From: CAYNFS01 sp964396685
GTDB taxonomy: Bacteria > Patescibacteriota > Doudnabacteria > UBA920 > 2-01-FULL-46-14
Assembly (NCBI GenBank): GCA_964396685.1
Contig: CAYNFS010000012.1
Coordinates: 1 to 33,232 of the forward strand
Reading direction: 5' to 3'
Length of the DNA: 33,232 nt
Below the pieces are notes generated by a model. It searched no databases. It was not told the origin of the DNA and worked only from the letters and a program-made list of their open reading frames with translations. Shown piece after piece: positions 16,610-24,158 of this stretch (position 1 is its first letter; every line of letters begins with the position of its first letter). The position numbers and the translations under genes are program-made.

Positions 16610-17629
16610 TTATTCCCTGATCGCGAGCCCGATGGCAACCGACAGCCCCAGCGCCGCCCGCGAAAGATGAGGCTTAATTTCCTGATCAAACTTGATGAAT
16701 TGCAGGGGATCTCCCAAGGCCGCTTTGATTCCTATGTCAGAAAAATAATTTATGAGTCCCGGCAGGTAAGCGCCGGAGCCGGTAAAAATAATGTGCCGAA
16801 CCGCCCCGCCGGTGCTTTCGTAAATTTTCAGAAGCTGCCTGGTCTCATTTTTTATTGTATCCAGCGCCGGCCGCATTGCCTGCGGTATTTGATCCGCTCC
16901 CCCCATTACTCCCAAATCTTTTTTGAATTGTTCGGCTCTACCAAAACTGATCTTCAAGCTTTGCGAAACCGCTTGGGTAAGCGTATCCCCCCCGATGGCC
17001 AAATTGCGGCTGACCCGGAGAAATCCTTTGTCGACCAAATTCAAACTCGTATTTCTCGCGCCAATGTCTATTATCAATACGCACTCTTTACCAGCGCCGA
17101 CCAGAGAACGAATCAAAGCCAAAGCTTCAATCTCCAATGCCAGAGGTTCAAGCCCAGCCAGTTTGAACATTTGCAGATAATTGTCAATCACCGAAGTGGG
17201 CACCGCCGTAAGTAAAACTTTATTTTTCCCGTTTTGCGGCGGTTCGGAAAGAACGCTCCAAGACAAAGTCACTTCTTCCAAAGGTAGCGGGACATAGCGT
17301 CTGGCCTCCCAGTCCACGGCGCTTTTAAGCTCTTTTTCCGAAAGGGCAGGCATTTCAATCACCGAGACAAATACGATACTATTCGGCAAGGATGCCACTA
17401 CTTTTTTCGTTGTCACTTGGGCTTTGACCAGGAGCTGTTTGATGATTTCCGCGGTTCTTGAGATGACATCCAACTCTGATCTTTGGTTAAGCTCCGCTGC
17501 CACATTCACAGTCCCGTAAGTTTCCAGATGGTAGTCTTGGGCCTCCCTTTCTTTTTTTAATTGCACTGCCTTGATGCTTGAGGTTCCGATATCTATGCCT
17601 AGTTTGCTTTTGCTAAGTGAAAAAAACAT
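16610..17629 (-). CDS. pilM: Pilus assembly ATPase-fold protein PilM
   Basis: 339 residues, actin/FtsA-like fold. The phosphate-1 motif is KLGIDIGTSSIKAVQL, the phosphate-2 motif IIDIGARNTSLNLVDKG, and the adenosine motif IIFTGSGAYLPGL. It sits on the cytoplasmic face and binds the PilN tail. The ATG at 17629 is the start; a longer frame from a TTG at 17689 begins inside the promoter and is rejected. First gene of the machinery operon. Confidence 0.94.
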   Translation of the reverse strand: MFFSLSKSKLGIDIGTSSIKAVQLKKEREAQDYHLETYGTVNVAAELNQRSELDVISRTAEIIKQLLVKAQVTTKKVVASLPNSIVFVSVIEMPALSEKELKSAVDWEARRYVPLPLEEVTLSWSVLSEPPQNGKNKVLLTAVPTSVIDNYLQMFKLAGLEPLALEIEALALIRSLVGAGKECVLIIDIGARNTSLNLVDKGFLRVSRNLAIGGDTLTQAVSQSLKISFGRAEQFKKDLGVMGGADQIPQAMRPALDTIKNETRQLLKIYESTGGAVRHIIFTGSGAYLPGLINYFSDIGIKAALGDPLQFIKFDQEIKPHLSRAALGLSVAIGLAIRE

Positions 17630-17659
17630 TTGTTTCAAAATCTGATTTTCTTGGCTTTC

Positions 17660-17689
17660 AGTATAGCACAGAAGCTTGCCAAAAGTCAA
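17660..17689 (-). promoter_or_regulatory. Promoter of the pilM operon
   Basis: On the minus strand TTGACT (17689-17684), 18 bases, TATACT (17665-17660), about 30 bases before the pilM ATG. Confidence 0.75.
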
Positions 17690-17712
17690 AAAATCCAGGA
17701 TAATACAACAAA

Positions 17713-17789
17713 GGGCATGTAGCTCAGGTGGTTAGAGCGCGTCACTGATAATGACGAGGTCCCTGGTTCAAGTCCAGGCATGCCCACCA
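17713..17789 (+). tRNA. trnI: tRNA-Ile (anticodon GAT)
   Basis: 77 bases. The acceptor GGGCATG pairs with CATGCCC, the anticodon loop is CTGATAA giving GAT, and the T arm has GGTTCAAGTCC. CCA is encoded at the 3' end. The downstream small gene starts only 12 bases after it. Confidence 0.96.
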
Positions 17790-17801
17790 CTACAAAAACC
17801 T

Positions 17802-18056
17802 ATGCGGATTTTCTGGGGTCTTATCGGCATAATTATCGGCACCCTCATTCTCAAATACACCTATCCTCTGGTGAATTTTTTCGGCAAGCCCGACTGGGCC
17901 GAAAAGTATTTTTCCGGGGGCTTGGGCGGAACTTATTTTTTGTTTAGACTGATCGGGCTTGCGGTGATCTTCTTTTCGGCTCTCTATATGGTGGGGCTGA
18001 TGGATAATCTCTTCTCGCCCCTTGCCAACGTCTTCGGCGGTTTAGGAAAGCAATAA
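17802..18056 (+). CDS. Small two-helix membrane protein between two tRNAs
   Basis: 84 residues. Two membrane segments (about 3-20, FWGLIGIIIGTLILKYTY, and about 43-66, YFLFRLIGLAVIFFSALYMVGL) are separated by an amphipathic loop (KPDWAEKYFSGGLGG). I do not recognise a family. The start ATG at 17802 is just past tRNA-Ile and has no ribosome site, so it may be translated from a processed, nearly leaderless message. The stop is one base before tRNA-Ala, so tRNA processing must release it on both sides. Confidence 0.8.
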   Translation: MRIFWGLIGIIIGTLILKYTYPLVNFFGKPDWAEKYFSGGLGGTYFLFRLIGLAVIFFSALYMVGLMDNLFSPLANVFGGLGKQ

Positions 18057-18057
18057 A

Positions 18058-18130
18058 GGGCCGTTAGCTCATCTGGTAGAGCGCCACATTTGCAATGTGG
18101 AGGTAACCGGTTCGAATCCGGTACGGTCCA
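18058..18130 (+). tRNA. trnA: tRNA-Ala (anticodon TGC)
   Basis: 73 bases. The acceptor GGGCCGT pairs with ACGGTCC and includes the G3-U70 pair that identifies tRNA-Ala. The anticodon loop is TTTGCAA (TGC), and the T arm is CCGGTTCGAATCCGG. CCA is not encoded, unlike the neighbouring tRNA-Ile. Confidence 0.96.
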
Positions 18131-18147
18131 TTTCATTACGACGTAAA

Positions 18148-18438
18148 ATGAAAAATTTTGTGATAATTTATTCATCCCATCTTGAATTTCGTCTAAAGAT
18201 AAGACGGATTCCTCGTTCTCTTCCAAAAATAATTTTTCAAACGTCTTCTGAACATTATTTTGATAATCAAACAAAAAAATATATTGCAGTAGGTAGCATT
18301 CACTATAAGGAACGGAGTAGAGAGATGGCTGTTATTTACGAGCGGAATAATAATCAAATTGTTTTAATTACGATTCACCCGTTGAAAGATTTACAAAAAT
18401 TCCATAGAATTAAATCAAGGAGATGGGAAAGAATATGA
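18148..18438 (+). CDS. DUF4258-like protein, putative toxin
   Basis: 96 residues, basic. The C-terminal half (HYFDNQTKKYIAVGSIHYKERSREMAVIYERNNNQIVLITIHPLK) has the beta-sheet pattern of DUF4258/RelE-like small proteins, in which a strand ending ITIHP is typical. It overlaps the next gene by four bases (ATGA). Such DUF4258-DUF2283 pairs are seen as possible toxin-antitoxin modules; activity here is inference. The start is the ATG at 18148, clear of tRNA-Ala. Confidence 0.8.
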   Translation: MKNFVIIYSSHLEFRLKIRRIPRSLPKIIFQTSSEHYFDNQTKKYIAVGSIHYKERSREMAVIYERNNNQIVLITIHPLKDLQKFHRIKSRRWERI

Positions 18439-18650
18439 AAAATGGAAAAAAGTTAATCCACTATGACAAGCAGGGTGACGTGCTTTATTTCGGGGTGCAA
18501 AAGGGTGCAGAAGAAGAATATGTCGAAATTGCTCCAGGTATAGCGGTTGAACTCAACAGTAAAGGAGAAGTGATCGGGATAGAGGTGCTTAATGCCTCGA
18601 AAGTTCTCAGGCCAATAAGGCATCAGCTGTTTAGTGTCGCGGTGCGGTAG
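18435..18650 (+). CDS. DUF2283 family protein, putative antitoxin
   Basis: 71 residues. HYDKQGDVLYFGVQKGAEEEYVEIAPGIAVELNSKGEVIGIEVLNASKVL is the full DUF2283 pattern (YDxxxDxLYI...GxIxExxxxxGxxxGIEILxAS). The ATG at 18435 sits about nine bases after AAGGAG. An ATG at 18423 touches that site and is unlikely. It is coupled to the DUF4258 gene by ATGA. Confidence 0.88.
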   Translation: MKNGKKLIHYDKQGDVLYFGVQKGAEEEYVEIAPGIAVELNSKGEVIGIEVLNASKVLRPIRHQLFSVAVR

Positions 18651-18742
18651 GCTGGCCGACCGAACGGGCATTAGAGGCAGAGTTGAACAGGCAGTAACCA
18701 GTGAGCAAACTGTTATAAACTCCGTCCCTGTAAAACCTCAAA

Positions 18743-18779
18743 ACAAAATCCGCCCTGACGAGGACGGATTTTGTTTTAG
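18743..18779. terminator. Bidirectional terminator
   Basis: ACAAAATCCG and CGGATTTTGT pair around a short GC loop, with T-runs on both strands (TTTTGTTTTAG on plus, ATTTTGTTTTG on minus). It lies between the convergent DUF2283 and 161-aa genes. Confidence 0.8.
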
Positions 18780-19261
18780 AAAATTGATGATGGTTTTTTT
18801 ATCTTTAATACGCATTTAAGTCTTTTGGCCTCGAATTTTGTTAATTTGCCTTCCTTGACTTTTTTATCAAGTTCTTGCTTAACCTCCCAGGGCCGTAATC
18901 CACGGCTCCTCTTGTTCGCCAAGGTGTCTGCTATATCCTGCCTCTGCGATGCGTTAAGAATGCTACCTAGACCTTTCTTCAAATCATTTCTTACATTAGC
19001 TTCAAAAGCACGCCTGCTTCCAAAAATCCCTTTTGTGATTTTGCCATGCGACAAATCAATCGGCTGCCAGCCGCGCTTTTCGGGTTTTGGCGGTTTTTCG
19101 GCTCGCTCTTCTTGAGGGACCTCTTCTGGTTCAGGCTCTTTAGACATTTGAGGTATCTGCGGCGCTCCCTGCTGCTGCGGCAAAGGCGTTTGCTCCTGCC
19201 GTTCGTCAGGAATGAAATCGTGATCCTCTGGCGCTGATATGTTTTGTGTTTCTTCTTGCAT
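18776..19261 (-). CDS. Hypothetical protein, acidic Pro/Gln-rich N-terminus
   Basis: 161 residues; I do not recognise a family. Residues 1-65 are rich in Glu, Pro and Gln and probably disordered. Residues about 70-161 are basic and helical (FGSRRAFEANVRNDLKKGLGSILNASQRQDIADTLANKRSRGL...LTKFEAKRLKCVLKIKK), which would suit nucleic-acid or protein binding. There is no signal peptide or membrane segment. A promoter lies upstream (19279-19307). Confidence 0.75.
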   Translation of the reverse strand: MQEETQNISAPEDHDFIPDERQEQTPLPQQQGAPQIPQMSKEPEPEEVPQEERAEKPPKPEKRGWQPIDLSHGKITKGIFGSRRAFEANVRNDLKKGLGSILNASQRQDIADTLANKRSRGLRPWEVKQELDKKVKEGKLTKFEAKRLKCVLKIKKPSSIF

Positions 19262-19278
19262 TGAAGTTTTGTATAATA

Positions 19279-19307
19279 ATTATAGCATATTTTTTATTTA
19301 ATCGCAA
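19279..19307 (-). promoter_or_regulatory. Promoter of the 161-aa gene, divergent to acyP
   Basis: On the minus strand TTGCGA (19307-19302), 17 bases, TATAAT (19284-19279). A plus-strand TATAAT at 19272-19277 overlaps the same region and could serve acyP, though its -35 is poor. Confidence 0.6.
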
Positions 19308-19308
19308 T

Positions 19309-19581
19309 ATGCGGGAAATCTTCATAAAAATTTTCGGAGATGTGCAAGGTGTCGGTTTTCGCTATCAAACCGTGCAAAAAGCGCGTGAGTTAAATCTCAC
19401 AGGTTGGGTGAGAAATGCTCCGGATGGCAGTGTCGAAATTCTAGCGCAGGGTTCAAAAGAAAATTTGGAAAAACTTGCCCAATGGGCCAAGACCGGCCCT
19501 AAAATCGCCGAAGTGACAGATATGCAAATTGAATGGCGGGAAATGTCAGCTTCCTACTCTGATTTTGAAATCAGCCATTAA
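19309..19581 (+). CDS. acyP: Acylphosphatase
   Basis: 90 residues, the usual size. It hydrolyses acyl phosphates such as carbamoyl or acetyl phosphate. GDVQGVGFRYQ holds the phosphate loop with the catalytic Arg, and GWVRNAPDGSVEI holds the catalytic Asn. The frame extends upstream to 19246, but the ATG at 19309 begins the first beta strand and is preferred. No clear ribosome site is visible. Confidence 0.93.
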   Translation: MREIFIKIFGDVQGVGFRYQTVQKARELNLTGWVRNAPDGSVEILAQGSKENLEKLAQWAKTGPKIAEVTDMQIEWREMSASYSDFEISH

Positions 19582-19621
19582 AAAATAATCCGCGCGGCCT
19601 GCTCCCAAAAGCCGTGCGGAT
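19580..19621 (-). terminator. Terminator after khpA
   Basis: On the minus strand ATCCGCACGGC pairs with GCCGCGCGGAT and is followed by TATTTTTTAA. It lies between the convergent acyP and khpA. Confidence 0.75.
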
Positions 19622-19630
19622 GAGAACCCC

Positions 19631-19873
19631 TTACTCGAGGATTTCGAGTGTGAAATGCCGATGTTGCTTCATCCCTGCCGCACCAAGAATGGTGCGTATG
19701 GAACGGGCGGTCCGGCCTTCCCTACCGATCACCTTACCGAGGTCGCTTTTCGCGACCCTAAGCTCGAGGACCGTGACCTGTTCCCCCTTCACCTCGCGCA
19801 CAGTCACCTGGTCCGGAGCGTCGACTAGAGCCTCTTTCACAATGCGTTCAACTAACAGCCTGATGTCCTGCAT
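19631..19873 (-). CDS. khpA: KH domain RNA-binding protein KhpA
   Basis: 80 residues, a single KH domain. The RNA-binding loop is IGREGRTARSIRTIL (GxxG at GREG). It has the size and pattern of KhpA/YlqC, which with KhpB binds RNA and affects cell division in Gram-positive bacteria. A good ribosome site GGGAGGAAATC precedes the ATG. It follows the protease gene by 44 bases and may share its message. Confidence 0.93.
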   Translation of the reverse strand: MQDIRLLVERIVKEALVDAPDQVTVREVKGEQVTVLELRVAKSDLGKVIGREGRTARSIRTILGAAGMKQHRHFTLEILE

Positions 19874-19917
19874 GATTTCCTCCCTGAACTTGATTTTACC
19901 AGCAAGACTCCATTATA

Positions 19918-20862
19918 TTACTTAAGCGCCTGCCTGACAATCTCTTTTACCTGATTGACGGGGATGGCAAAACTTATATTGCTTGAGCCGATTACTGTCG
20001 CCACACTTACGCCCACCACTTTGCCTGATAGATCAGAAAGCGGCCCTCCGGAATTTCCCGGATTGATTGCCGCATCGGTCTGAATGACGCCGGCAAGCTG
20101 TGTCCCGGAAGCGGTAATTGTGCGATCCAAACCGGAAACAATCCCGACGGATACGGAATTGTTGTATTCGCCCAGCGCGTTGCCGATAGCGAAGACAGTT
20201 TGTCCAAGCTTAAGCGTGCCGGAATCGCCAAGGCTGACGGTCTTATAACCACCCCCTTCAATTCTGATTAATGCCGCGTCATGGGCAGGATCGCGGTAGA
20301 CAACTTGCGCTTCTTTTTGACTGCCGTCGCTAAGCAAAACAGTATATTGGGCCTGCTCATCAGCCACCACGTGTCTATTGGTCAAAATATATCCATCCGA
20401 GCGGATTAAAAATCCTGTACCAGCGCCCACTCTTTGCCTCTCCACCCCCTTTTGCCTATAGACTGGAATGCGGATGTTAAAATCTTTGAAAAAGGGATCA
20501 TCCCCAAAAGGATTTTCGTAGACGACCTCCAGTTTCGGCACGTCTTTTGAAACAACTATGGAGACAACGGCCGGGGTAACCCGCGCAACTGCTTGGGTCA
20601 AAAGCTCGTCTTGGGATTTCTCGCGGATTATCTCCCGGTTGATCACTTCTTGCGGGCGAAGCGCCACACCTGCAATCTCGCCGCTTACTTTCATCAATTG
20701 CCCCTGCAGTCCCGCAATCTGTTTTTGCAGAAGCGCGATTTTTTCGTCAAAGTTTTTGGCTTGGTTGAGTTGTCCCTCATGCAAGACAAAATAGGCAGCG
20801 TAAACCGCCCCAAAAATCAAAAACAAAATGAGTGCCGGTAGAAGATAAGCCAAGCGTTTCAT
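19918..20862 (-). CDS. HtrA/DegP-like serine protease without PDZ domain
   Basis: 314 residues. An N-terminal membrane anchor (about 4-26) and a coiled coil (about 32-62) lead to a trypsin-like domain with the triad H164 (TNRHVV), D195 (HDAALIRI) and S271 (GNSGGPL). The protein stops about 40 residues after the Ser, so the C-terminal PDZ domain of typical HtrA is absent. It probably degrades or cuts misfolded proteins outside the membrane, with the coiled coil perhaps serving oligomerisation. Its promoter is at 20873-20902. Confidence 0.94.
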   Translation of the reverse strand: MKRLAYLLPALILFLIFGAVYAAYFVLHEGQLNQAKNFDEKIALLQKQIAGLQGQLMKVSGEIAGVALRPQEVINREIIREKSQDELLTQAVARVTPAVVSIVVSKDVPKLEVVYENPFGDDPFFKDFNIRIPVYRQKGVERQRVGAGTGFLIRSDGYILTNRHVVADEQAQYTVLLSDGSQKEAQVVYRDPAHDAALIRIEGGGYKTVSLGDSGTLKLGQTVFAIGNALGEYNNSVSVGIVSGLDRTITASGTQLAGVIQTDAAINPGNSGGPLSDLSGKVVGVSVATVIGSSNISFAIPVNQVKEIVRQALK

Positions 20863-20872
20863 AACAAATTAA

Positions 20873-20902
20873 ATAATATCCTATCTGATCGGGCGGTGAC
20901 AA
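20873..20902 (-). promoter_or_regulatory. Promoter of the HtrA-like gene
   Basis: On the minus strand TTGTCA (20902-20897), 18 bases, TATTAT (20878-20873), just before the ATG at 20862. I see no other gene between here and 21016. Confidence 0.65.
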
Positions 20903-21015
20903 GCCCCCTGCTAGAAAATATGTTTTGGCCCAAAATACGCAACAAAAGAAGCGGGGCGACTGGCTCGTAAAAGCCCGAACGCAGACCTCTTTTTGAGACG
21001 GTTCAAATCCATTTA

Positions 21016-22227
21016 TTAGCGCCTGCGAAAGCGAGAACTGCGGCGAAATCCTCTGGGTCCGAAACTTCGAACCTGCGGGGCGCCGAACCGGACGTCAGAA
21101 ATTCCTTCTACCTTCCTCACTGGCAGAGTCATGCGTATGAGTCCCTCGATCGCCCTCACATCCCCTCTTTGTTCTGGTGTGGCAAAAGAGATGGCTCGGC
21201 CTGCATGTCCGGCGCGCCCCGTGCGGCCGATGCGATGGATATAGTCGTCGCTGTTATCCGGCAAATCAAAATTGATAACCAGTTCAATTCCCTTGACGTC
21301 AATCCCACGGGCGGCAATGTCAGTTGCTATCAACACTCGATACTTGCCCGATTTAAAACCTGCGAGCGCTTCTCTGCGCTGGCCAAGCGAACGATTGGAG
21401 TGTATCTCCGCGGCTCTGTGGCCCAAATTTTTGACCTCGCGGGTGATGCGTTTCGCGCCATGTTTCGTGCGCGAGAAAACGAGCACTGACCCTTTATAAT
21501 CATATAAAAGTTTCTCCAGCAAGCGCATCTTTTCGGCTTTATGAACCACAATGAGTTCCTGTTCGACTTTTTCCGGAGCCGTGCCAGAGGGAGCGACTTC
21601 TATGCGAAGCGGCAACCTCATATGCTGGGTCGCGAGCCTGACGATCTCGTGCGGTATGGTCGCCGAGAAAAGCATGGTTTGCCGATCTTTGGGCAAAGTG
21701 CGCAGGATTTCGTTGATTTGCGGGGCAAACCCGATATCAAGCATCCGGTCCGCTTCATCCAAAACCAAAATGTGCACAGCGTTCAGACTGACCACGCGTT
21801 GTTTCAAAAAATCGATAAGCCGGCCTGGTGTGGAAACGATGATGTGAGGCCTTTGGCGAATCATCTGCTTTTGCAAGCCCATGGACGCGCCGCCAATGAG
21901 AATCGCGGTACGCAGTCCGATGGATTTACCGATTTTTTGCAACTCGTGGTTGACCTGTTCCGCTAATTCTCTGGTTGGCAAGAGCACGAGACCCATGCCT
22001 TTTTTCTGGGCGAGCCTTTGGATCATGGGAACGCCAAAAGCCAAAGTTTTTCCAGTACCCGTCTGGGCAATGCCGATAATATCCTTCCCCTCGATAGCCA
22101 CTGGAATGGACTTGTGCTGGATGGGAGTTGGTATGGTAAATTTCAGGCTGTCCAAAATCTGCAAAAGCCGGGGGGCTATGCCAAGTCCGTCAAAAGTCAT
22201 TTGTGGAGCAGAAAATCTTTGAGTCAT
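21016..22227 (-). CDS. rhlE: DEAD-box RNA helicase (RhlE type)
   Basis: 403 residues. Motifs in order: Q motif (F12...PTPIQ), motif I AQTGTGKT (54-61), PTRELAEQV, TPGRL, DEAD (157-160), SAT (188-190), RGIDV (308-311), HRIGRTGR (331-338). The short C-terminal tail is Arg/Phe/Gly-rich (RGFRRSSRFRRR), as in RhlE-type helicases. It unwinds short RNA duplexes in ribosome assembly or RNA decay. It follows the fic gene by four bases, so both are probably on one message. Confidence 0.95.
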   Translation of the reverse strand: MTQRFSAPQMTFDGLGIAPRLLQILDSLKFTIPTPIQHKSIPVAIEGKDIIGIAQTGTGKTLAFGVPMIQRLAQKKGMGLVLLPTRELAEQVNHELQKIGKSIGLRTAILIGGASMGLQKQMIRQRPHIIVSTPGRLIDFLKQRVVSLNAVHILVLDEADRMLDIGFAPQINEILRTLPKDRQTMLFSATIPHEIVRLATQHMRLPLRIEVAPSGTAPEKVEQELIVVHKAEKMRLLEKLLYDYKGSVLVFSRTKHGAKRITREVKNLGHRAAEIHSNRSLGQRREALAGFKSGKYRVLIATDIAARGIDVKGIELVINFDLPDNSDDYIHRIGRTGRAGHAGRAISFATPEQRGDVRAIEGLIRMTLPVRKVEGISDVRFGAPQVRSFGPRGFRRSSRFRRR

Positions 22228-22231
22228 AAAT

Positions 22232-23287
22232 TTAGATCAAAACATAAGCCGAGGCAGGACCTTTGCCCACCTGTTTGATCATTTTTAGCTTTTTCAGCTT
22301 CTGCAATTCGAGCTGGGCGGTCCTGCGGGGAACGCGCAGAATCTCAATCACATCTTTGACGGTAATTTTCCCCACTTGGTCCAAAAAATCCAAAATCTTA
22401 AGCTGTCCGGGATTCAAGTAAATTTGCTTTTCCGTTTCGCCGTCAATTTTTCTGCGCGACAAAGCCATGATTTTTGCCTTAACATTGTCAATTTCTTCAC
22501 GAAATCCCCTGACAAAGTATTCTAACCAAGGGGTAAAATCCACCCGGCGATGCTCATAGTTCCGGCCGATATTGATTGCGGCATAGTATTTAGGGCGGTC
22601 TTTATTGTAATAATCCTCCAGAGCAAATAGGCGCCGGAAATCATAACCTCGGGCGTAAAGGACGAGAGTGGCCAAGGCTCTCGCGGTACGCCCGTTGCCG
22701 TCCGAAAAAGGATGGATCGCGGCAATCTCCTGATGCACGATACCAGCAACGATGACGGGGTTGATATTTTGTTCCCCGCTCTTGCTAATCCAACCAACTA
22801 AATCGGCCATAAGATGGGGAACTTTTTGGGCATCAGGGCCGGTATATAAAATTTCTTCCGGGAAGCCCCATTTACGCCTCACAACATAGACCGCGCTTTT
22901 TCGGTAATGCCCCGATTCATCGGGCCGCAGAGTTTTGTCGGTCACGAGCTTGTGTATTTTGAGAATCACTCTTTCAGTGATTGCGGATTTTTCCTTGACA
23001 ATTCGTTCAATGTAACGCAGGGCTTTGAGATAATTTTGCACTTCGTAAACACCTCTGACCGGAGCGTTGATTTTTTTGTGCGCGAAAACCGCCTCGACCT
23101 GACGAAGATTAAGCTCGTTTCCCTCGATGGCCGTGGAGCTGTGGGTCATCCGGATTAAGGCCTGATGCCGCAGGCGAACTTCTGCTTGCGGCAGGAGCCT
23201 GGCTCGTTCAATAACGGCCTTGGCCTCGGCGATATGCATAAGATCAGCAACAATTTCATTCGTTAGTTTGTATTGCGGACTGAACAT
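22232..23287 (-). CDS. fic: Fic family AMP-transferase with C-terminal winged helix
   Basis: 351 residues. The Fic motif is HPFSDGNGRTAR (192-203). An N-terminal inhibitory helix STAIEGNEL (51-59) carries the [ST]xxxE[GN] motif, so the activity is self-inhibited (class II Fic). The last 60 residues form a winged helix (ITVKDVIEILRVPRRTAQLELQKLKKLKMI) that could bind DNA. Fic enzymes move AMP (or another nucleotide part) onto target protein hydroxyls. The promoter at 23294-23322 has three operator-like repeats, which fits autoregulation. Confidence 0.93.
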   Translation of the reverse strand: MFSPQYKLTNEIVADLMHIAEAKAVIERARLLPQAEVRLRHQALIRMTHSSTAIEGNELNLRQVEAVFAHKKINAPVRGVYEVQNYLKALRYIERIVKEKSAITERVILKIHKLVTDKTLRPDESGHYRKSAVYVVRRKWGFPEEILYTGPDAQKVPHLMADLVGWISKSGEQNINPVIVAGIVHQEIAAIHPFSDGNGRTARALATLVLYARGYDFRRLFALEDYYNKDRPKYYAAINIGRNYEHRRVDFTPWLEYFVRGFREEIDNVKAKIMALSRRKIDGETEKQIYLNPGQLKILDFLDQVGKITVKDVIEILRVPRRTAQLELQKLKKLKMIKQVGKGPASAYVLI

Positions 23288-23293
23288 GCTTAA

Positions 23294-23345
23294 ATAATAT
23301 CATGATTTTGATAATCGCGCAAGAATCGCGCAACAAATCGCGCAA
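23294..23345 (-). promoter_or_regulatory. fic promoter with three direct operator-like repeats
   Basis: On the minus strand TTGCGC (23322-23317), 17 bases, TATTAT (23299-23294). The sequence TTGCGCGATT occurs three times (23313-23322, 23324-23333, 23336-23345), spaced 11 and 12 bases, about one helical turn. The first covers the -35. A near copy lies at 24169-24178 upstream of higB. Confidence 0.7.
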
Positions 23346-23369
23346 AAAATGAGAGCTGGTCAGGCTCTC
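23343..23369 (-). terminator. Terminator after higBA
   Basis: On the minus strand GAGAGC pairs with GCTCTC over a seven-base loop and is followed by ATTTTTTG. Confidence 0.75.
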
Positions 23370-23457
23370 ACGCAAATGGTACTCAAAAAACCACCATTTT
23401 TGGTCTTTTTTTGAGAATCGTTACGTGGCCGGAAGTCAAGGCTTCAATTTCCATAAT

Positions 23458-23757
23458 CTATACAAACTCGATTCTCACCTCGCGATCAAAAGCCTCGGCG
23501 ATCTTCTGCAAAGTCGCAGTAGTGAAGTTTTGTTGGCCAGTTTCAATCCGGGCAATGTTGCTCTGGGTGGTACCAAGTTTTTTCGCCAGCTTACTTTGAG
23601 ACATGCCAGTTTGCTTTCGCAGTTGTAAAATCTGATAGGCAATCTCCAGCTGTTTGCCGTATTCATAATAATACTTTTTGAATTTGGGATTTTTCAGCTG
23701 TTCTTTGAGATAGGATTGAAAATCAATAGCTTGTTTTAGGTTTTTCCTAGTTTTCAT
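23458..23757 (-). CDS. higA: HigA-type antitoxin (XRE helix-turn-helix)
   Basis: 99 residues. The XRE domain is at about 42-95, with MSQSKLAKKLGTTQSNIARIETGQQNFTTATLQKIAEAF. The N-terminal 40 residues are charged and helical, the likely toxin-binding part. It overlaps the toxin gene by 11 bases, in the toxin-first order usual for HigBA. It should neutralise the toxin and repress the operon at the palindrome at 24133-24152. Confidence 0.9.
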   Translation of the reverse strand: MKTRKNLKQAIDFQSYLKEQLKNPKFKKYYYEYGKQLEIAYQILQLRKQTGMSQSKLAKKLGTTQSNIARIETGQQNFTTATLQKIAEAFDREVRIEFV

Positions 23758-24112
23758 ATAATTTGGGGTGGTTTAATACTTGATAATAATTATTAAATGC
23801 TTTAATGATTTCAGATTCTGGGGTTTGAGCGGTTTTTTTGAGAAAAGCATGAAGGAAAATGATATTTTTGCCGATAAAAGTGAAAAAGAAAATCCTGTGC
23901 CTGTTTCTGCCGAAATCTACCCGAAGCTCACGGATTTTATCTCGGATATGCTTGGTATATGGTTCATCTAAAATGCCCTTGTGCTCCCTTAAAAACTCGA
24001 TGTATTTTAGGATTTTCGCTCTTTCCTTATCTGTAATGCCATCAAGATATTTTCTTACAGGATTTTGGCCAGTCTCGGGGTCTGCGAAGAACTTAACCTT
24101 ATATTCGTCCAT
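23747..24112 (-). CDS. higB: HigB/RelE-type toxin (Gp49-like family)
   Basis: 121 residues. The pattern NPVRKYLDGITDKERAKILKYIEFLREHKG...KHIRDKIRELRVDFGRNRHRIFFFTFIGKNIIFLHAFLKKTAQTP is that of Gp49-like HigB toxins, ribosome-dependent mRNA endonucleases. The basic residues of the RELRV...RHRIFF strands and the HAFLKKT segment are kept. It is followed by higA with an 11-base overlap. Confidence 0.92.
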   Translation of the reverse strand: MDEYKVKFFADPETGQNPVRKYLDGITDKERAKILKYIEFLREHKGILDEPYTKHIRDKIRELRVDFGRNRHRIFFFTFIGKNIIFLHAFLKKTAQTPESEIIKAFNNYYQVLNHPKLYEN

Positions 24113-24129
24113 TTAGTTTGTTTACTTTA

Positions 24130-24158
24130 ATGCTATATCATATATGATATAGTGTCAA
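24130..24158 (-). promoter_or_regulatory. higBA promoter with palindromic operator
   Basis: On the minus strand TTGACA (24158-24153), 17 bases, TAGCAT (24135-24130). The spacer is almost wholly a perfect 20-bp palindrome, CTATATCATATATGATATAG (24133-24152), a fitting HigA operator that would block RNA polymerase. AATCGCGTAA at 24169-24178 lies just upstream of the -35. Confidence 0.8.

Noticed and set aside
16667..17215. A 182-codon open frame opposite pilM
   Set aside because: Shadow of the strongly supported pilM reading frame; no ribosome site or family pattern.
17751..17801. A longer N-terminus for the small membrane protein starting within tRNA-Ile
   Set aside because: It would be encoded by the tRNA; the internal ATG at 17802 starts the hydrophobic protein cleanly.
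18097..18147. A longer N-terminus for the DUF4258 protein starting within tRNA-Ala
   Set aside because: Same reason; the ATG at 18148 lies after the tRNA.
23313..23345. Three short direct repeats that could suggest a CRISPR array
   Set aside because: The units are 10 bases with 1-2 base spacers and lie over a promoter; no spacer-sized unique sequence and no cas genes.
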